From Adineta ricciae (Eukaryota > Rotifera > Eurotatoria > Adinetida > Adinetidae), in the NCBI GenBank assembly GCA_905250025.1, contig CAJNOJ010000062.1:173974-237973 (forward strand): a DNA stretch of 64,000 nt, read 5' to 3'. Below the pieces are notes generated by a model. It saw nothing but the letters and a program-made list of their open reading frames with translations. It was not told the DNA's origin and did no database searches. Shown piece by piece: positions 51,719 through 63,200 of this stretch. Each line of letters opens with the position of its first letter. Within the stretch, counting starts at the first letter, position 1. A program made the translations under genes and the position numbers.

Positions 51719-53214
51719 ATGAGTAGCAATATACAAGCGACCACAACATCCGTCTTTGGTCTTGATACACGTTTAATTCGGTATGGCTCGTTGTTTCTTC
51801 TCATCGTGGGTACCTTTGGAAATATTGTCTCATTCATCATCTTCTCCTATGGAACGCTACGCAAATCATCGACATTTCGTTACCTAGCTCTGCTTTCTTT
51901 AATGGATCTGCTCGTTCTCTATTCTGGTCTATTAGATTTATTTCTAATGATCGAATACGGTGGGACATTTTCTTTGAGAAGTCTCAGTCCAATCTCGTGT
52001 CGGTTACACACATTTATTACCTATTGGTCTCAACACTCGTCATCGTGGATTCTATCGTTCATATCCGTCGATCGAGCTATCGCAACAAATTGTATACAAT
52101 TTGCTAAGAAGTTTTGTACACCACGTTCGGCCGAATACATTGTCGGCATTATTTTATTACTTACAGGTTTACTCAACTGTCATGAATTGATTTTTCTGCG
52201 TTTACAAAACACAAGCCAGTCGTTGGAGCCTCGACTAGATTCGACAAGTTTACCGACAAGCCTTGCTGCACATGAACCACTAATGACCTACGAATCAGAT
52301 ATAAATCATAATCAATCAGTGCGCAAACGACACATTCACTCGACGATTTCCGTATGTGATAATTCTCCATGGAATTTGTTGTGTCTAACAAGGAAAAAAC
52401 GTGAGTTAATAAGTGCGAATTTGACAACACATGCGACTATAGTGAAAGTGCCGATGTCGAACAGAAAGTGTGAGCCGCTGGAAGGTAGTCGATACGAATA
52501 TTTTTGGGATCATGTACGTACTGACTAACAGCAGTAGAGAATGGAAAAATTGATGAAAAATAATTTGTTTTTTTAGGTCTGGGAATGGATTGACGTGTGT
52601 CTATATGCTCTAATTCCATTTACCGTTATGAGTATTGGAACATTCTTTATAGTTTATCGAGTATATTATCAGCAAAGACGTGTGTTTCGTTCACGTCGTT
52701 CGGGATCAAATAATCCTATGGGTACAACTCCAAATAAAGCCAAAAGTTTATTCTACCTGTTATTTACATTAAATCTTCTATATTTTATTCTTGTCAGTCC
52801 AGTTGTATTTGTTACAACGATCTTATTTCGTGATCCGAGTGCGGAAGTGTCTTATCCCCGTTTCAAAGCGACGATCTATCTCATGCAATACTGCAATCAT
52901 TCGTTAAATTTTATTTTTTATGGTTTGTTTCGAAATGAGGTTCTTCTCAGACAAACTTATTGTCAAATTGTTCTTCTCTTTCAGGAATTACCTCTCCTCC
53001 ATATCGACGAACGCTATGCGAGTGGTTTCGAGTCTTATTTCCACATCTGCCTCAATGTTGTCAACGAACAATTCGCGAACGATCGAAATCGCTTCGTTTT
53101 GAAAACATCTCGATGAAACAAATCAATCGATTGGACGGTGCGCATCATGCACGGCATCGACCCATTGTCGATCGAACTGTTCAGAAAGAAGCAGTTTCGC
53201 TCATACCGAGATAG
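51719..53214 (+). CDS. Rhodopsin-family GPCR, neuropeptide-receptor-like
   Basis: Three exons, 51719-52513, 52577-52922 and 52985-53214, close to 456 residues. Helix 1 has the family Gly-Asn (LLIVGTFGNIVSFIIFSYG) and helix 2 the conserved Asp (YLALLSLMDLLVLYSGLLD). Helix 3 begins after a Cys (PISCRLHTFITYWS) and ends WILSFISVDRAIAT, where DRA is the DRY equivalent. A long second extracellular loop follows. Helix 7 reads YCNHSLNFIFYGI, and the tail PPYRRTLCEWFRVLFPHLPQ with a CC pair could be palmitoylated. The last intron (62 bp, 52923-52984) was chosen because it gives the normal helix 7/helix 8 junction; without it the frame runs to a less plausible stop at 53116. The ligand is unknown; the layout resembles invertebrate peptide receptors. 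AATAAA at 53319-53324. Confidence 0.85.
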
Positions 53215-54171
53215 CATTTGGCGAAATCAAATACAAATGACAGTATCTATGTGATTATTTGTTGCAATTCTATTTTGTATGTGTTCTTTGTAGAAAGAGA
53301 AAGAGCGAGAAGCACAGAAATAAAATGTGATTTTTACGAAAATTGTCTGAGCTCGGATTTGTAATAGAATCGATTATATGTTTTGAAGTTCATAACGACG
53401 AATAACAAGAAAACTGAAGGTTAAATGCCATCGGATGACTGAATACTTCGCGATTCTTGAGATAAGTATAACTGAAGAGATTCTCTAGAAGATATCCAGT
53501 CGAAGCGTATGAAGCAAAAAAACGAGATTCGAAGATGAGATAGATCAATGAAATTGAATTATGTAAATAAGAAGAATTAATCAATCATATGATTCTTTTC
53601 AAACTATCCGTTCGAACTTCGTTTTTTTTTCTGATAGAGATTAATGAGATAATGTAAGTCGAACTGAGTTCGTCAAATGTCATCTAAATATATGTCCGAG
53701 AATGTAATTAGACATTGTGTACGAGTGTGTGCTTTTTCAGTAATAGATATCAGGAAATGTCGATGAGTAGTTAACAGCGGAAAGAGGAAGTAACCAAGCA
53801 CAGATTTAATTCCTGTTTAGTTCGAAATCAATTTGAATGAATGATAAAAAAAAGAGAGAAGAAAAATCTTCGTTTGACGAAAATATTGATTATCAATGTA
53901 TCTCTACTTGCGAATGACGTCAACATGTTGCACCCACGAGTATTGCTATGCGATGCAATTATCACATCATAGTTGTCAGCGCTCCTAGTATGAATAATTA
54001 ACCAAAAATACACTTAATAACGGATGTCTGGAAACAATCTTCTATGTCCTCATTTGACAGTTATTTGAATAACTATAGTTTAAGTGACTCATCTGACAAA
54101 CTTTATTATTTGATTAGTACGAATCTTCTGAGCTTGTTTACACAAGATGATTTTACAGACAACTACTAGTT
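53215..54171. other. Convergent intergenic region
   Basis: It holds the 3' UTRs of the GPCR (plus) and PCMT (minus). No exon seen. Confidence 0.5.
53319..53324 (+). terminator. Polyadenylation signal of the GPCR gene
   Basis: AATAAA 105 bases past the stop codon chosen for the three-exon model. Confidence 0.55.
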
Positions 54172-54883
54172 CTAATGTCTCCATTGCTTGGCTTTATCGG
54201 TCAATGGAACGTAGCTAACGCTCAACGTGTCACGTTCGGAAACTTGATGTCCGTCAGTAGATCTTTCGTAGATCATCAGTTTTTGGCTTCCAACACCGAC
54301 AGGAACGACTAGACGTCCACCGGGCTTTAACTGATCGATTAATTCGTTCGGGCGACTTGATGCTGCAGCACCGACATGAATTGCATCATAAGGACCATCC
54401 TGTGGATAACCCAGACGGCCGTCTCCTGTGACAATTTCTAGAACTCCATCATCGAATAACGAACGTCCATTTTTCGATATATTTTTTATTGCTAACTGAA
54501 CCAATTCTGGCATGTGTTCAATGCCAACAACCTTTCCGCCTGGTTGAACCAAACGAGCCATACAAGCAGTCAGATATCCCGAACCCGAACCGACATCAAG
54601 CACACGTGCACCAGGTACAAGCTTGTCTTCGAGCATTTCGAGCGCATACGCATGCATATGTGGCGCAGATATGGTAACATTGTATCCAACTAGAAAGATC
54701 AACATGATTTAAAATATCATTGCTCGTCATCATCTTCATACTCGGTTGTGGTGCATCTTCATATAATCGATCGGTAGAGAAATCTAACCGATCAGTAGCC
54801 AACATAGCAGACTTGATCCTTTCAGTTTTAATGATACGTTGCCGTACCAATGATTGAATGAGGTCTGCATGTGTTCGACGCAT
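54172..54883 (-). CDS. PCMT1: Protein-L-isoaspartate (D-aspartate) O-methyltransferase
   Basis: Two exons (54883-54742 and 54689-54172) joined in phase 1 give 219 residues, close to the 227 of the human enzyme. It methylates isoaspartyl residues in aged proteins with S-adenosylmethionine, starting their repair, and is cytosolic. IIKTERIKSAMLATDRLDFS and DAPQPIGYNVTISAPHMHAY form the substrate side. The SAM-binding motif is RVLDVGSGSGYLTACMARLV, then GGKVVGIEHMPELVQLA. Post-motifs are YDAIHVGAAASSRP and IDQLKPGGRLVVPVG. The C-terminus reads SVSYVPLTDKAKQWRH. All family blocks are present. It lies 230 bp after Acinus on the same strand. Confidence 0.96.
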
Positions 54884-55112
54884 TATATTTATATCTTCAA
54901 AAATGCAATCATATGATGAAAAATAGGCAAGAATAGTCGAGCATGATTGACTGTGTGTTTTCTTTTATTTTCTCATATAGAACAAAAAAAAACCAAACAA
55001 AATAGAATACAAATAACAATGATAGAGTCTTGCGAATGATAATAATTTGTGTTGTCGGCCAAATTTGCTTCAAGAGAAAGAACTAGGATATGTACATATT
55101 ATGTTGCAAGGA

Positions 55113-57668
55113 TCAACGTCGTCTAAATGGTGGTGAACTATGCTTTCGTTTGGAATGAGTTTTCTAGAAGAGAACAATCGCAGTTTTTAGAGACACCTGA
55201 GTTCCAAAGTTTACTTTTTCGACTAAAGCAGCATTGGCCTCACGTTCCGCTCGTCGACGTTCTGCCTGACGATCACGTTCAACTATCTGTAAAATGAGAA
55301 ACATGGAATCTGAAGAATTCGAAATTGATAAATCAAAACTGACTTGTTCTTCTGTTAATGATAACCAGTAGATTGATGGTTTAGCTTTTGTCTTGCGAAA
55401 ATAATCATCTAAATCTTTTCCTGATGCTTCATTATTGGGTACTAAACCAGAAATTGTCATCCAATATGCTTCCTTTGACGACAATGACAAACCTGCTTCT
55501 ATTTCTGTTTCTTCTTCTGGCTCATCTTCGCTGATTAGAAATCCGCTGTGTGGGGGTTCAGCGATTTTTAATTTCTTCGATTCTTGATCATCTGAACGAG
55601 GATTTGTTTCATTCACTGAACTGGTAGATCGTTTTAGTGCCGAAGCATTCGCTTGTTGTTGCATAACGCGATCCAATGAACCTATGGCAAGGAAACTAGA
55701 ATGTGTCAATCGAACAAATGCATCGTTCTCACCAACAGACATTTGATCTGGTGGCAAATCTTGAGTTTTACTGAATTGTAGCTGAAAAACAACAGATAAA
55801 ATTCAATTTAAAATTCGATCCATTACTTCTTCATGTCGACCATATCGAATCGATAATGTTTTAGGATTAGTCGAGGGCCATCGACAACCATCTAATGCCT
55901 CGCGAGCATGTTTGGCTTCTTCTAAGGTGTTGTACTACATGATAACAAATAAAATTTTTCCAAGACTTGTCAGAGAATTTCTCTACATACGGTGGCGAAA
56001 CATTGACTTTTGATTTTGTCCAGCCAAAATTCGCCATCAATCAATGTTCCATAGCGACCAAGAAGCTCTTTCAGTTGCAGGAGACTAAACGGACGGGTTA
56101 GACCACGAATGTAAAGAATTTCACTTGGTGGTTCGTCAGTTGCAAGGGCGTGTTTGATCCGAACTGGTTCATCAGCAATGGAAGCTAGAATACATTCACG
56201 AAAAATAATAAATCATACGAAAGCAATGAAAACATACAAGTTGCTGTAGAATTTTGTTTTCTCTTCGAAAGATCGTCATTGTTATTCTACAAAAAAAAGG
56301 AAAATGAACTTGACAGAGATACGAATAAGTTACGTACAAGAATATCCATAACAACAGTTCGACTTATGGACTGCTTTCCATCCGCTAAATCTCCGATAGT
56401 CATCGAACTGAAATTATCTTGATTAGTTTCAAGCGTTGCTCCATTCGATGTTGACGATGGTGCAATGTTATCATCATTCATGGACGCATCCAGCTCAGCA
56501 TTGGCAATTGATTCAGGCAACAAACTCAGATCAGAAATAAATGTCTAGATAACAAACAGTAAATGTTAGTTTCCTATTTTCGAGAATATATATACTTTTA
56601 GAAGTTCATTTGAGAGATTGATTTTGTTAGTTGTCGATCGATTGTAACTTTTTATAAATGGTGCAGATTGCGAACGAGATTGTTTCGATTGTTGAGAGGC
56701 TGCTGATTCCGATTCATTGGCAATGGATGATAATTCGTCTTCTTAAACAAATACACATCGAAATCAAATCATTGAATCACCTCATACAGCAAGTTGTTTG
56801 TTAGATAAGGAAACAACTCGTACTTGAAAAAGTACGAACTCTTTTATCTCAGACTTATTTTGTCAATCTGTTCGCACTGAGAGTAAACGAATGACGTCAG
56901 ATTATTGATTTTTTAGAAGCAATTTCTATTCTTATTGTATGCCAGTACCCGCGAAGTATATTTAAACAAATATTTACTTTTTAAAATTTCTTGCTGTTTG
57001 TCTGCAATTGGTAATGTACTTTGATCTCTTGAAAACGCAATTCTATTTGCTAAGATACATCGAATTCGAAGAAACTCACTTTTCTTGAACTGATGGAGTT
57101 GGCTCAGAGTTTTCATTAGGCGTAATGGACACATCATTTTGCGTGTTTTGTTCTTCAGACAAACGAGTATCCTCAATCGCAGTATCTGATTTATCATTGC
57201 TAATACCAACAGTGAATAAATGCGATTTCTCTTCGAGATTGTTCTGTTCAGCAGACGACTTTCTACTTGATGTTCGTGTATTCCTTCTCGGTGCTGGTGG
57301 GGATACATTCGAGTGTACATCAACTCGAGAAATTGAAATGACAGGCACAGAGGATATGCAAACAGTTTGCGACACTGTCGAAGAATTAACCTAAAGAAAG
57401 ATCATGGAGACATTCATTTCAGATATCAAAGGAAAAACATTACTTGATCATGATTGGGTATAACTGTCTCTGGGAGTGATGTTTCATTCTGTGTCAGTCC
57501 AACAGAATTATCTTGATATTCTTTTTGCAGGGCAGTGCGTAATTTAGCTAGAAGATCTTTTTTAACTCCTGATGTTGAACATCCACGTTGTTTCAATTCC
57601 GCACGTAGTTCAACATTTGTCATCGACTCAATGCGATTTAATTGTTTTGCTAAATCACTTTCTGCCAT
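55113..57668 (-). CDS. ACIN1: Acinus-like protein (SAP + RRM + RSB motif)
   Basis: A multi-exon gene. Acinus is the scaffold of the nuclear ASAP complex, which joins the exon-junction complex and regulates splicing. The SAP domain ([20 protein letters not shown] then KKDLLAKL) is at the N-terminus. A long Ser/Thr/Asn-rich disordered region follows. The RRM-like domain reads [40 protein letters not shown] and [17 protein letters not shown]. The RNPS1/SAP18-binding motif is [20 protein letters not shown] then [19 protein letters not shown]. The protein ends [16 protein letters not shown] in a last exon at 55163-55113, reached through a 51 bp intron. The region 56745-57090 is unresolved: the flanking exons do not meet in frame by a single obvious junction, so a small exon may be missing from my model. 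The mammalian RS repeats are mostly absent. Confidence 0.87.
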
Positions 57669-57859
57669 CGTGTTCGGCGAACAAGATGGTTGAAAACAAA
57701 AACAGATCAAAACAAGAAATTTATCTATGGAAAAAACAGATTTTGTGTTTTAATCGTTTGAAGAATTGCATTAGGTCACTTTTCTTTGCGTTAAAGAGTA
57801 TGATAGATAAATAAAAAACAAAGAACTAATGAGAACAAACAAAAGGTAAAGATGATTTC

Positions 57860-58457
57860 TTAAATAGCTTTTGGTGGATTGTTAGTGTCGACAGTTGGTT
57901 TAGAAAACAATCGAAAATAAATTATAGCCACGATAACTATCACAAGTGGAATGACGAATCGGACCCAGGATCCTGCGGCATTTTCCGACGAGTTCGATGG
58001 ATTGACGATCAGGGGACGTGGCTAGAAAAGAGCACATTTGAATGTGAAATTTGACTATCTGGCTGAATTCTCACTTTAACTTTTGTTTTGATGTCATCCT
58101 AAAAAATAAGATCTCAAAATGAGTATTCTACTGATTGAAGTGAAAAGTACTGACTGGGTGAATTTCACCAATTTCGTATCCTTTCATTTGTTCACGAGCA
58201 TCTGTACTGTGACCGACATCTTCGAATGCGTTCGATGCATCAGCACCATGTTGCTCTTTCAAGACTTCTTCACCACCCGGATGCTAGAAGAAAATACACG
58301 AGGACATCATTAAACTGCTCTTATCAGTCTTACGCACCTCGTCAATAAATTTTGTCACATCATAGACTCGATTATTGATGACCATAATACATTTACTTCT
58401 ATCTTCGGCTAATTGCTTAACTTCAGCCAATCTGTAAATCTTTTTTGCATCCGCCAT
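57860..58457 (-). CDS. Cytochrome b5, membrane-anchored
   Basis: Four exons. Cytochrome b5 is a haem protein that passes electrons to desaturases and other oxidases at the ER or outer mitochondrial membrane. The start at 58457 gives [16 protein letters not shown]. The haem core follows: [18 protein letters not shown], then [20 protein letters not shown] and [15 protein letters not shown], with the two axial His in HPGG and GHST. A linker ([15 protein letters not shown]) leads to the C-terminal anchor [20 protein letters not shown]. About 140 residues, normal for the family. It is the first gene of the packed run CYB5-Acinus-PCMT, 191 bp upstream of Acinus. Confidence 0.93.
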
Positions 58458-59282
58458 ACTGTAGGTGATGTACTTAACTGAAAAATATAAACGAAAAATA
58501 CAGTAATCGTACGAGCTTGGTCAAAGATCACAATCAACGCTTTTTTTTTCTCTTCCTTTGATACGAAAAGCGTTTCATCATAGTCCATTTTATATTTTAC
58601 CACATGAAGACAACATCGATAGAAACGATCCAATCGTTTGTTGCACAACGTTTACTCGTCCCCAAAACTTTCCTTTTGTATCAGTTCGATTTTTTCGAAA
58701 TTTACAATAATTTTTCGTTGTTTATGAATTACTTGAAGCAAAACATAGAATACGTGATAGATGTCGCTTCCGAGCAGACCATTTCTTGTCAGTGCGCTTT
58801 CAGGTAATTTCAAGAAAGTTTCATGCGTCTGAACATGCTCGGTCACACTTTAATCAGCTGAAATATCTTTTCCTCTTTCTCGGAAACTTATGCTATCAAG
58901 TAAAACATTTCTTAACCAAAGTCAGACAACCATTGTGATATAATGAATTGGCATCCTACAAGAAGAACACCGGTTATGCTGAAAAGAAACCAGGCATATT
59001 ATATTAGATATCTGTAAATATTTCTTCTATCATGCTGAGTTCTTCATAGTTAAGTAGCAATGTTCTTGAAATGGAAAGAGAAAGAGAGTCGTTTTATTTT
59101 CACTTTGCCTGTCATCTGTGAGGTAGAGCGAGCAACAAAACTGGTTCGTTCATCAAAGAAGAAAAAAGTAAAGAGAAAGAGAAAATATAATTAGACAGAA
59201 TTAAATCTACTTCAACATATTTCTTTAGAAGAACAGGAAAAGTAATTTTCTGTCTTTCTTCTTACTTCTTTTTCCCATTAAC
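58458..59282. other. Divergent intergenic region
   Basis: It lies between cytochrome b5 (minus) and the coiled-coil gene (plus). AT-rich, with a GA-rich patch near 59150-59190. Short frames at 58604-58846 are not supported by splice sites or family resemblance. Confidence 0.45.
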
Positions 59283-60054
59283 TTGAAACAAAAGATATCG
59301 ATCTTGTTCGGTAGTCTAATTATCACTACAATGCAACAGCAAACGATTCGACTTTCGGAGCATATAAAAAAAAAACTTCGACAACATCACATAACGCCTC
59401 TTAGTCTTTCATCTAGTGACTTAACACTTTCAGACAACTCCGACGATGATGACGGTAAACTTCTTCACCCGTCTTGATCTTGTTACCATTTTAAGTCTTT
59501 TAATTTCAGTTTTCTTAGTTACATCTGCTCAAGAAAAGACCGCGCAGCGTCGACGAAGTAGTACGTTCATCACTCATCAGATACGTTCACAGTCAAAAGC
59601 ACAATCTCTCCATTCAATAGACTCGACTCAGTCCAAACCAAGTTCGTCGCTGAAAAGTGCGAAAGCAACATGTCAAGATTGCCATCGACGAGAGAATCTC
59701 CTTCGAAATGAGCATGAACGTCTTGTGCAAATCTGCGATGAAAATCGACGACTAAATGAACAACTTCGTTCAGCAGTAATGGCCAATCATCATTATCAAG
59801 AAGAAAATACGAAGTTAAAACTTCACTTAAACAAACTTAGCACACATCTAAGAGAGTATCAAGTGAATTTCAACTTGCTAAACCAACAGCTCACCGCACA
59901 AAAGAATAACAAAAGCATTTTAAATCGTAATACTGATGCTGAACAATTGAAAAGACTGCGATATGAATTAAATGCATACAACGAAAGCGTTGCTACCAAA
60001 CAACAGCAAGATAACGAATATGACTCATACCGGAAATGGTCACAAAGGAAGTAA
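59283..60054 (+). CDS. Coiled-coil protein of unknown function
   Basis: Two exons (59283-59454 and 59510-60054) joined in phase 1 give 238 residues. An internal ATG at 59331 would give 222. The N-terminus is basic, then Ser/Asp-rich (LSSSDLTLSDNSDDDD). A CxxC (ATCQDCHRRENLL) precedes a heptad-patterned helix (HERLVQICDENRRLNEQLRS; NTKLKLHLNKLSTHLREYQV; DAEQLKRLRYELNAYNESVA). I recognise no family. It converges on the PLC-beta gene, 159 bp between stop codons. The exon 2 acceptor (59508-59509) is the best of two candidates; a second at about 59535 would shorten the protein. Confidence 0.65.
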
Positions 60055-60213
60055 ATGATTATCGACAGAGTTGCCCGCTTGCATATTTAACTTTTGTACA
60101 TGAGCTCATTTTCGTATTCTTTTTTACTTCTATCGCTCGATTGGAAGGTTTTGAACAGAATGTATCAATCAAAATGATAAAAATAAGAGAGTATCATACA
60201 ACTAGTCTTGCTT

Positions 60214-63200
60214 TTATGAGTCCATTGTTTGCCGCCGTGGCTGTGGATCGAACACATCACCATTTTCCAATGCGAAAGGTTCATCGGTTGATGCAGAAGC
60301 GGCAAAGATTCTTGCATGACGCATTGTCGACATTGGATTATCATTGCATGAGACAGGACCATATCCATTTTGGTTTAGTTGATAGTTTAGACGACGTCTC
60401 GAGTTGTCAAGTTCTTGTTCGAATTGTTCAATATATCCTCGTTTTTCCTAAACAGATACTCCGATGTAAATATCATTTACGTGACGATTCAATGTTTATT
60501 ACCGAGGATCGTTTTTCCTCGAGCTGATCAAGATTTTTTTGGTAGCTTTCCTCAAGCGTTTGTTTTGCTTCTTCGTACATCTTGTTCAACTTCAATGAAA
60601 TACAAGTGATTGTTCGACAACGACAAAAGCTATAGCATGTATCTCACCTTTTCCCTGGTGATTGCTCCACGGTCCTTACTCTTGTTTTTGTTTTGCTCTC
60701 TGAACATCACAGGTTTCATTCTGAAATAATCGAAATACGATGGAGAAAATGATTCAATGAGCGCTTGTCACACTTACAGAATTTTCTCCATGCTCTCCCT
60801 CTTACTTAGGTCAGATTTTCTCTGATCTTCGATATCCTTGTCTAGTTGCGACATTTCTCTAAAATGACAATCGTATTCTTTATATAGAAATCAACTCATC
60901 TGCTCATTTCACTTACTTTCTTCGTATCCTGGAGAGCTCTCTAAGTTTTTCCCAGTATTCGTTTGTGACATCCCTCTTTTTTCTATTGAAGAACTAAAAT
61001 AACCAAACAAACATTTGTATACTCTGTTCGAGTTGAACAAACTTTGTCTATTAGTTCACATGTCGCTTTCTCTTTGGCACGAAGTATTTCTTTGTAGAGT
61101 TTCATCAAACGTTCTTGAGGTAGATCACCATCCTTAAATGGTCGAAAGAGAATGTTTTTCCTTAAACGTAAGACAGTTCTGATCGTACGAACCCTTCTGC
61201 TTGATGTAAAGCTACTGAATAAAGTGCGCCGAGGAGGATTTTGTGAGGTGATGAGATAGGTTTCGAAGCTGCTCTCTTCTTTTTGTACTTCCTACGTAAA
61301 AATATAGAAAACTCTTGAGATCATGCACATGTCAGTTGTAGATCAAGTAGAAATCTGTAGCAAAGAATGATTGACCTTGCGAAACTGTACCTGCTGATAT
61401 TTATCAAAAACCGCTCTGCATTTATTATGAATATCGTTTCCCAGTTGATCGTATTCACCTCGTTTTATATCATTGAATGAGCGAATCTCAAAATTTCTCT
61501 TTTCATTAAATGAGCTACCATGGATGACGTGATGATGATACCATTCGATCGTCTCCTCTGATCTGGAGAGAAGTTCACTTCCACTAAGGTTCGAAGAACT
61601 ACAGTTTTCGAAGTTAGTATCCTCTGGTTTTCTATTGACGAGTGTATTGTTCAAATTGTCGTTTTTAATCGGCTGTAGATTATTCGATGGTTTCATAAAG
61701 TTTTTATCTTTCCCTTTAGCGTGAATCTTGCGTTGAACGTAGACGAATAAACTTGCCGCACGTACGGGAATGTTCATTTCATTTCGAAGAACGATGTGTC
61801 GATATCCCGAACGTAAATGACATACAGGAAGAAAATATTGTCCAACCAAAACATTGTCGGCTGATGTAACAGAGAAACGTATACCGGCCATCTCTTGTAA
61901 AATAATTTGACTAAATCGAGCAGAAAATTTCGATGACTTCAGATTTTCCGGATCGCTGTAAACAGCTTGAAATCCATTCCATTGTTTTGCACGAATGCGA
62001 CAATCGTATTGCTTCGTTAAATTACCATACATTCCATACAATTGAATATCGACGTTCGTTGGCTCACAGTTTTGGCATAAAAATTGTCCCGAAATGACTT
62101 TGATATTAATGTCATAGCTGACGATGTTTTCAATATCCTTCGCGACTCGTGGATCAAACAAACTCTGCGGCTCGCACAATGCTGCCGGTTTTTCTATGTA
62201 ACCACAGGCACGATTGAATGAAAATAGACCGAGATTGATTTGCATAGGTGGATCTGCAAAAAGAACATGTGTTTCGTGCATGGCAAACGTTAGCGATTTG
62301 TTTTACCTAATATTTGATAATTCAATGCGACCATCTGGCATCCAATGGGCCAGAAGAGGTATGGATTGAAATTATACGAGTTCCAGCGCGTACCGCGTGG
62401 ATAAATTCGACTCAATTGTCGTTGATTGTATTCGAGAAAGTCTCTGGCATGATCCCGCATGACACTAGACGCATGATCTTCAGACAATGATGACATTTCA
62501 CAACTTCGATTAACATGTCGAGCTCGAATGAATGTTTTAAACGTGACAGGAATAGTATAAATGACCAGATCAGACATTTCCTTTGTGGCCTTGGTCTCCG
62601 GCGGATTCTCAGGTTTCGATGTTAGATTTTCGACTAAGCCGTTTCGATTCATTCGTATGTCGTCATCTGATAAATTGTAATCATCTAATATCCTACTAAA
62701 GCGTGGATTGGAGTGAACCGTTGCAATATCTAGTAATGATTCAGCCGAAGATGTTCGTAGAAATGGTGAGAGAGCGGGTGTTGACGAAATCGTATTTTGA
62801 TTTCTGTTTGGATCACTGCTACTTGATGTTATGATGGAGCGTTTGCTTAAATCAGGAGTGTTGGCTTTCGGTTTGGCTTGTTGTGAAGGTAATTTTTTAT
62901 TTTTAATTAAAATCTTATTGCGAAGAGCGTTTGGACTTGGTAGCGGACTATTCACATCACAAGGATGTGTTGAAAGTGGTTCAGTTAGAAGACTATCACC
63001 GAGTAAGTCAACAAAAATTTTGGCCATCGTTGCTTGAGCTCGAGGACTAGATGGATAATGATAAGAGCATAATCTATTCTACAATATCTTTTACCCGCAA
63101 TGATTCTCAATTGAAAGTACCAATGGATACGAAGTAACTTTAAAGGCGTAATCCCGAATGACAGCAACAACATCCACAAAGGGAACTGGTTTAACGGGCG

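Noticed and set aside
52577..53116. Uninterrupted GPCR exon 2 ending at 53116
   Set aside because: It gives an implausible tail after helix 7. The 62 bp intron restores the typical helix 7/helix 8 sequence and a longer basic tail.
55164..55199. Apparent 33 bp intron at the 3' end of Acinus
   Set aside because: An upstream GT after the codons for VEK gives a normal 51 bp intron with the frame preserved.
60165..60527. Open frames on both strands at the right of the coiled-coil gene
   Set aside because: The plus-strand frame (60036-60527) and the minus-strand frame at 60165-60368 are shadows of the last PLC-beta exon, which reads through this region on the minus strand in a different frame.
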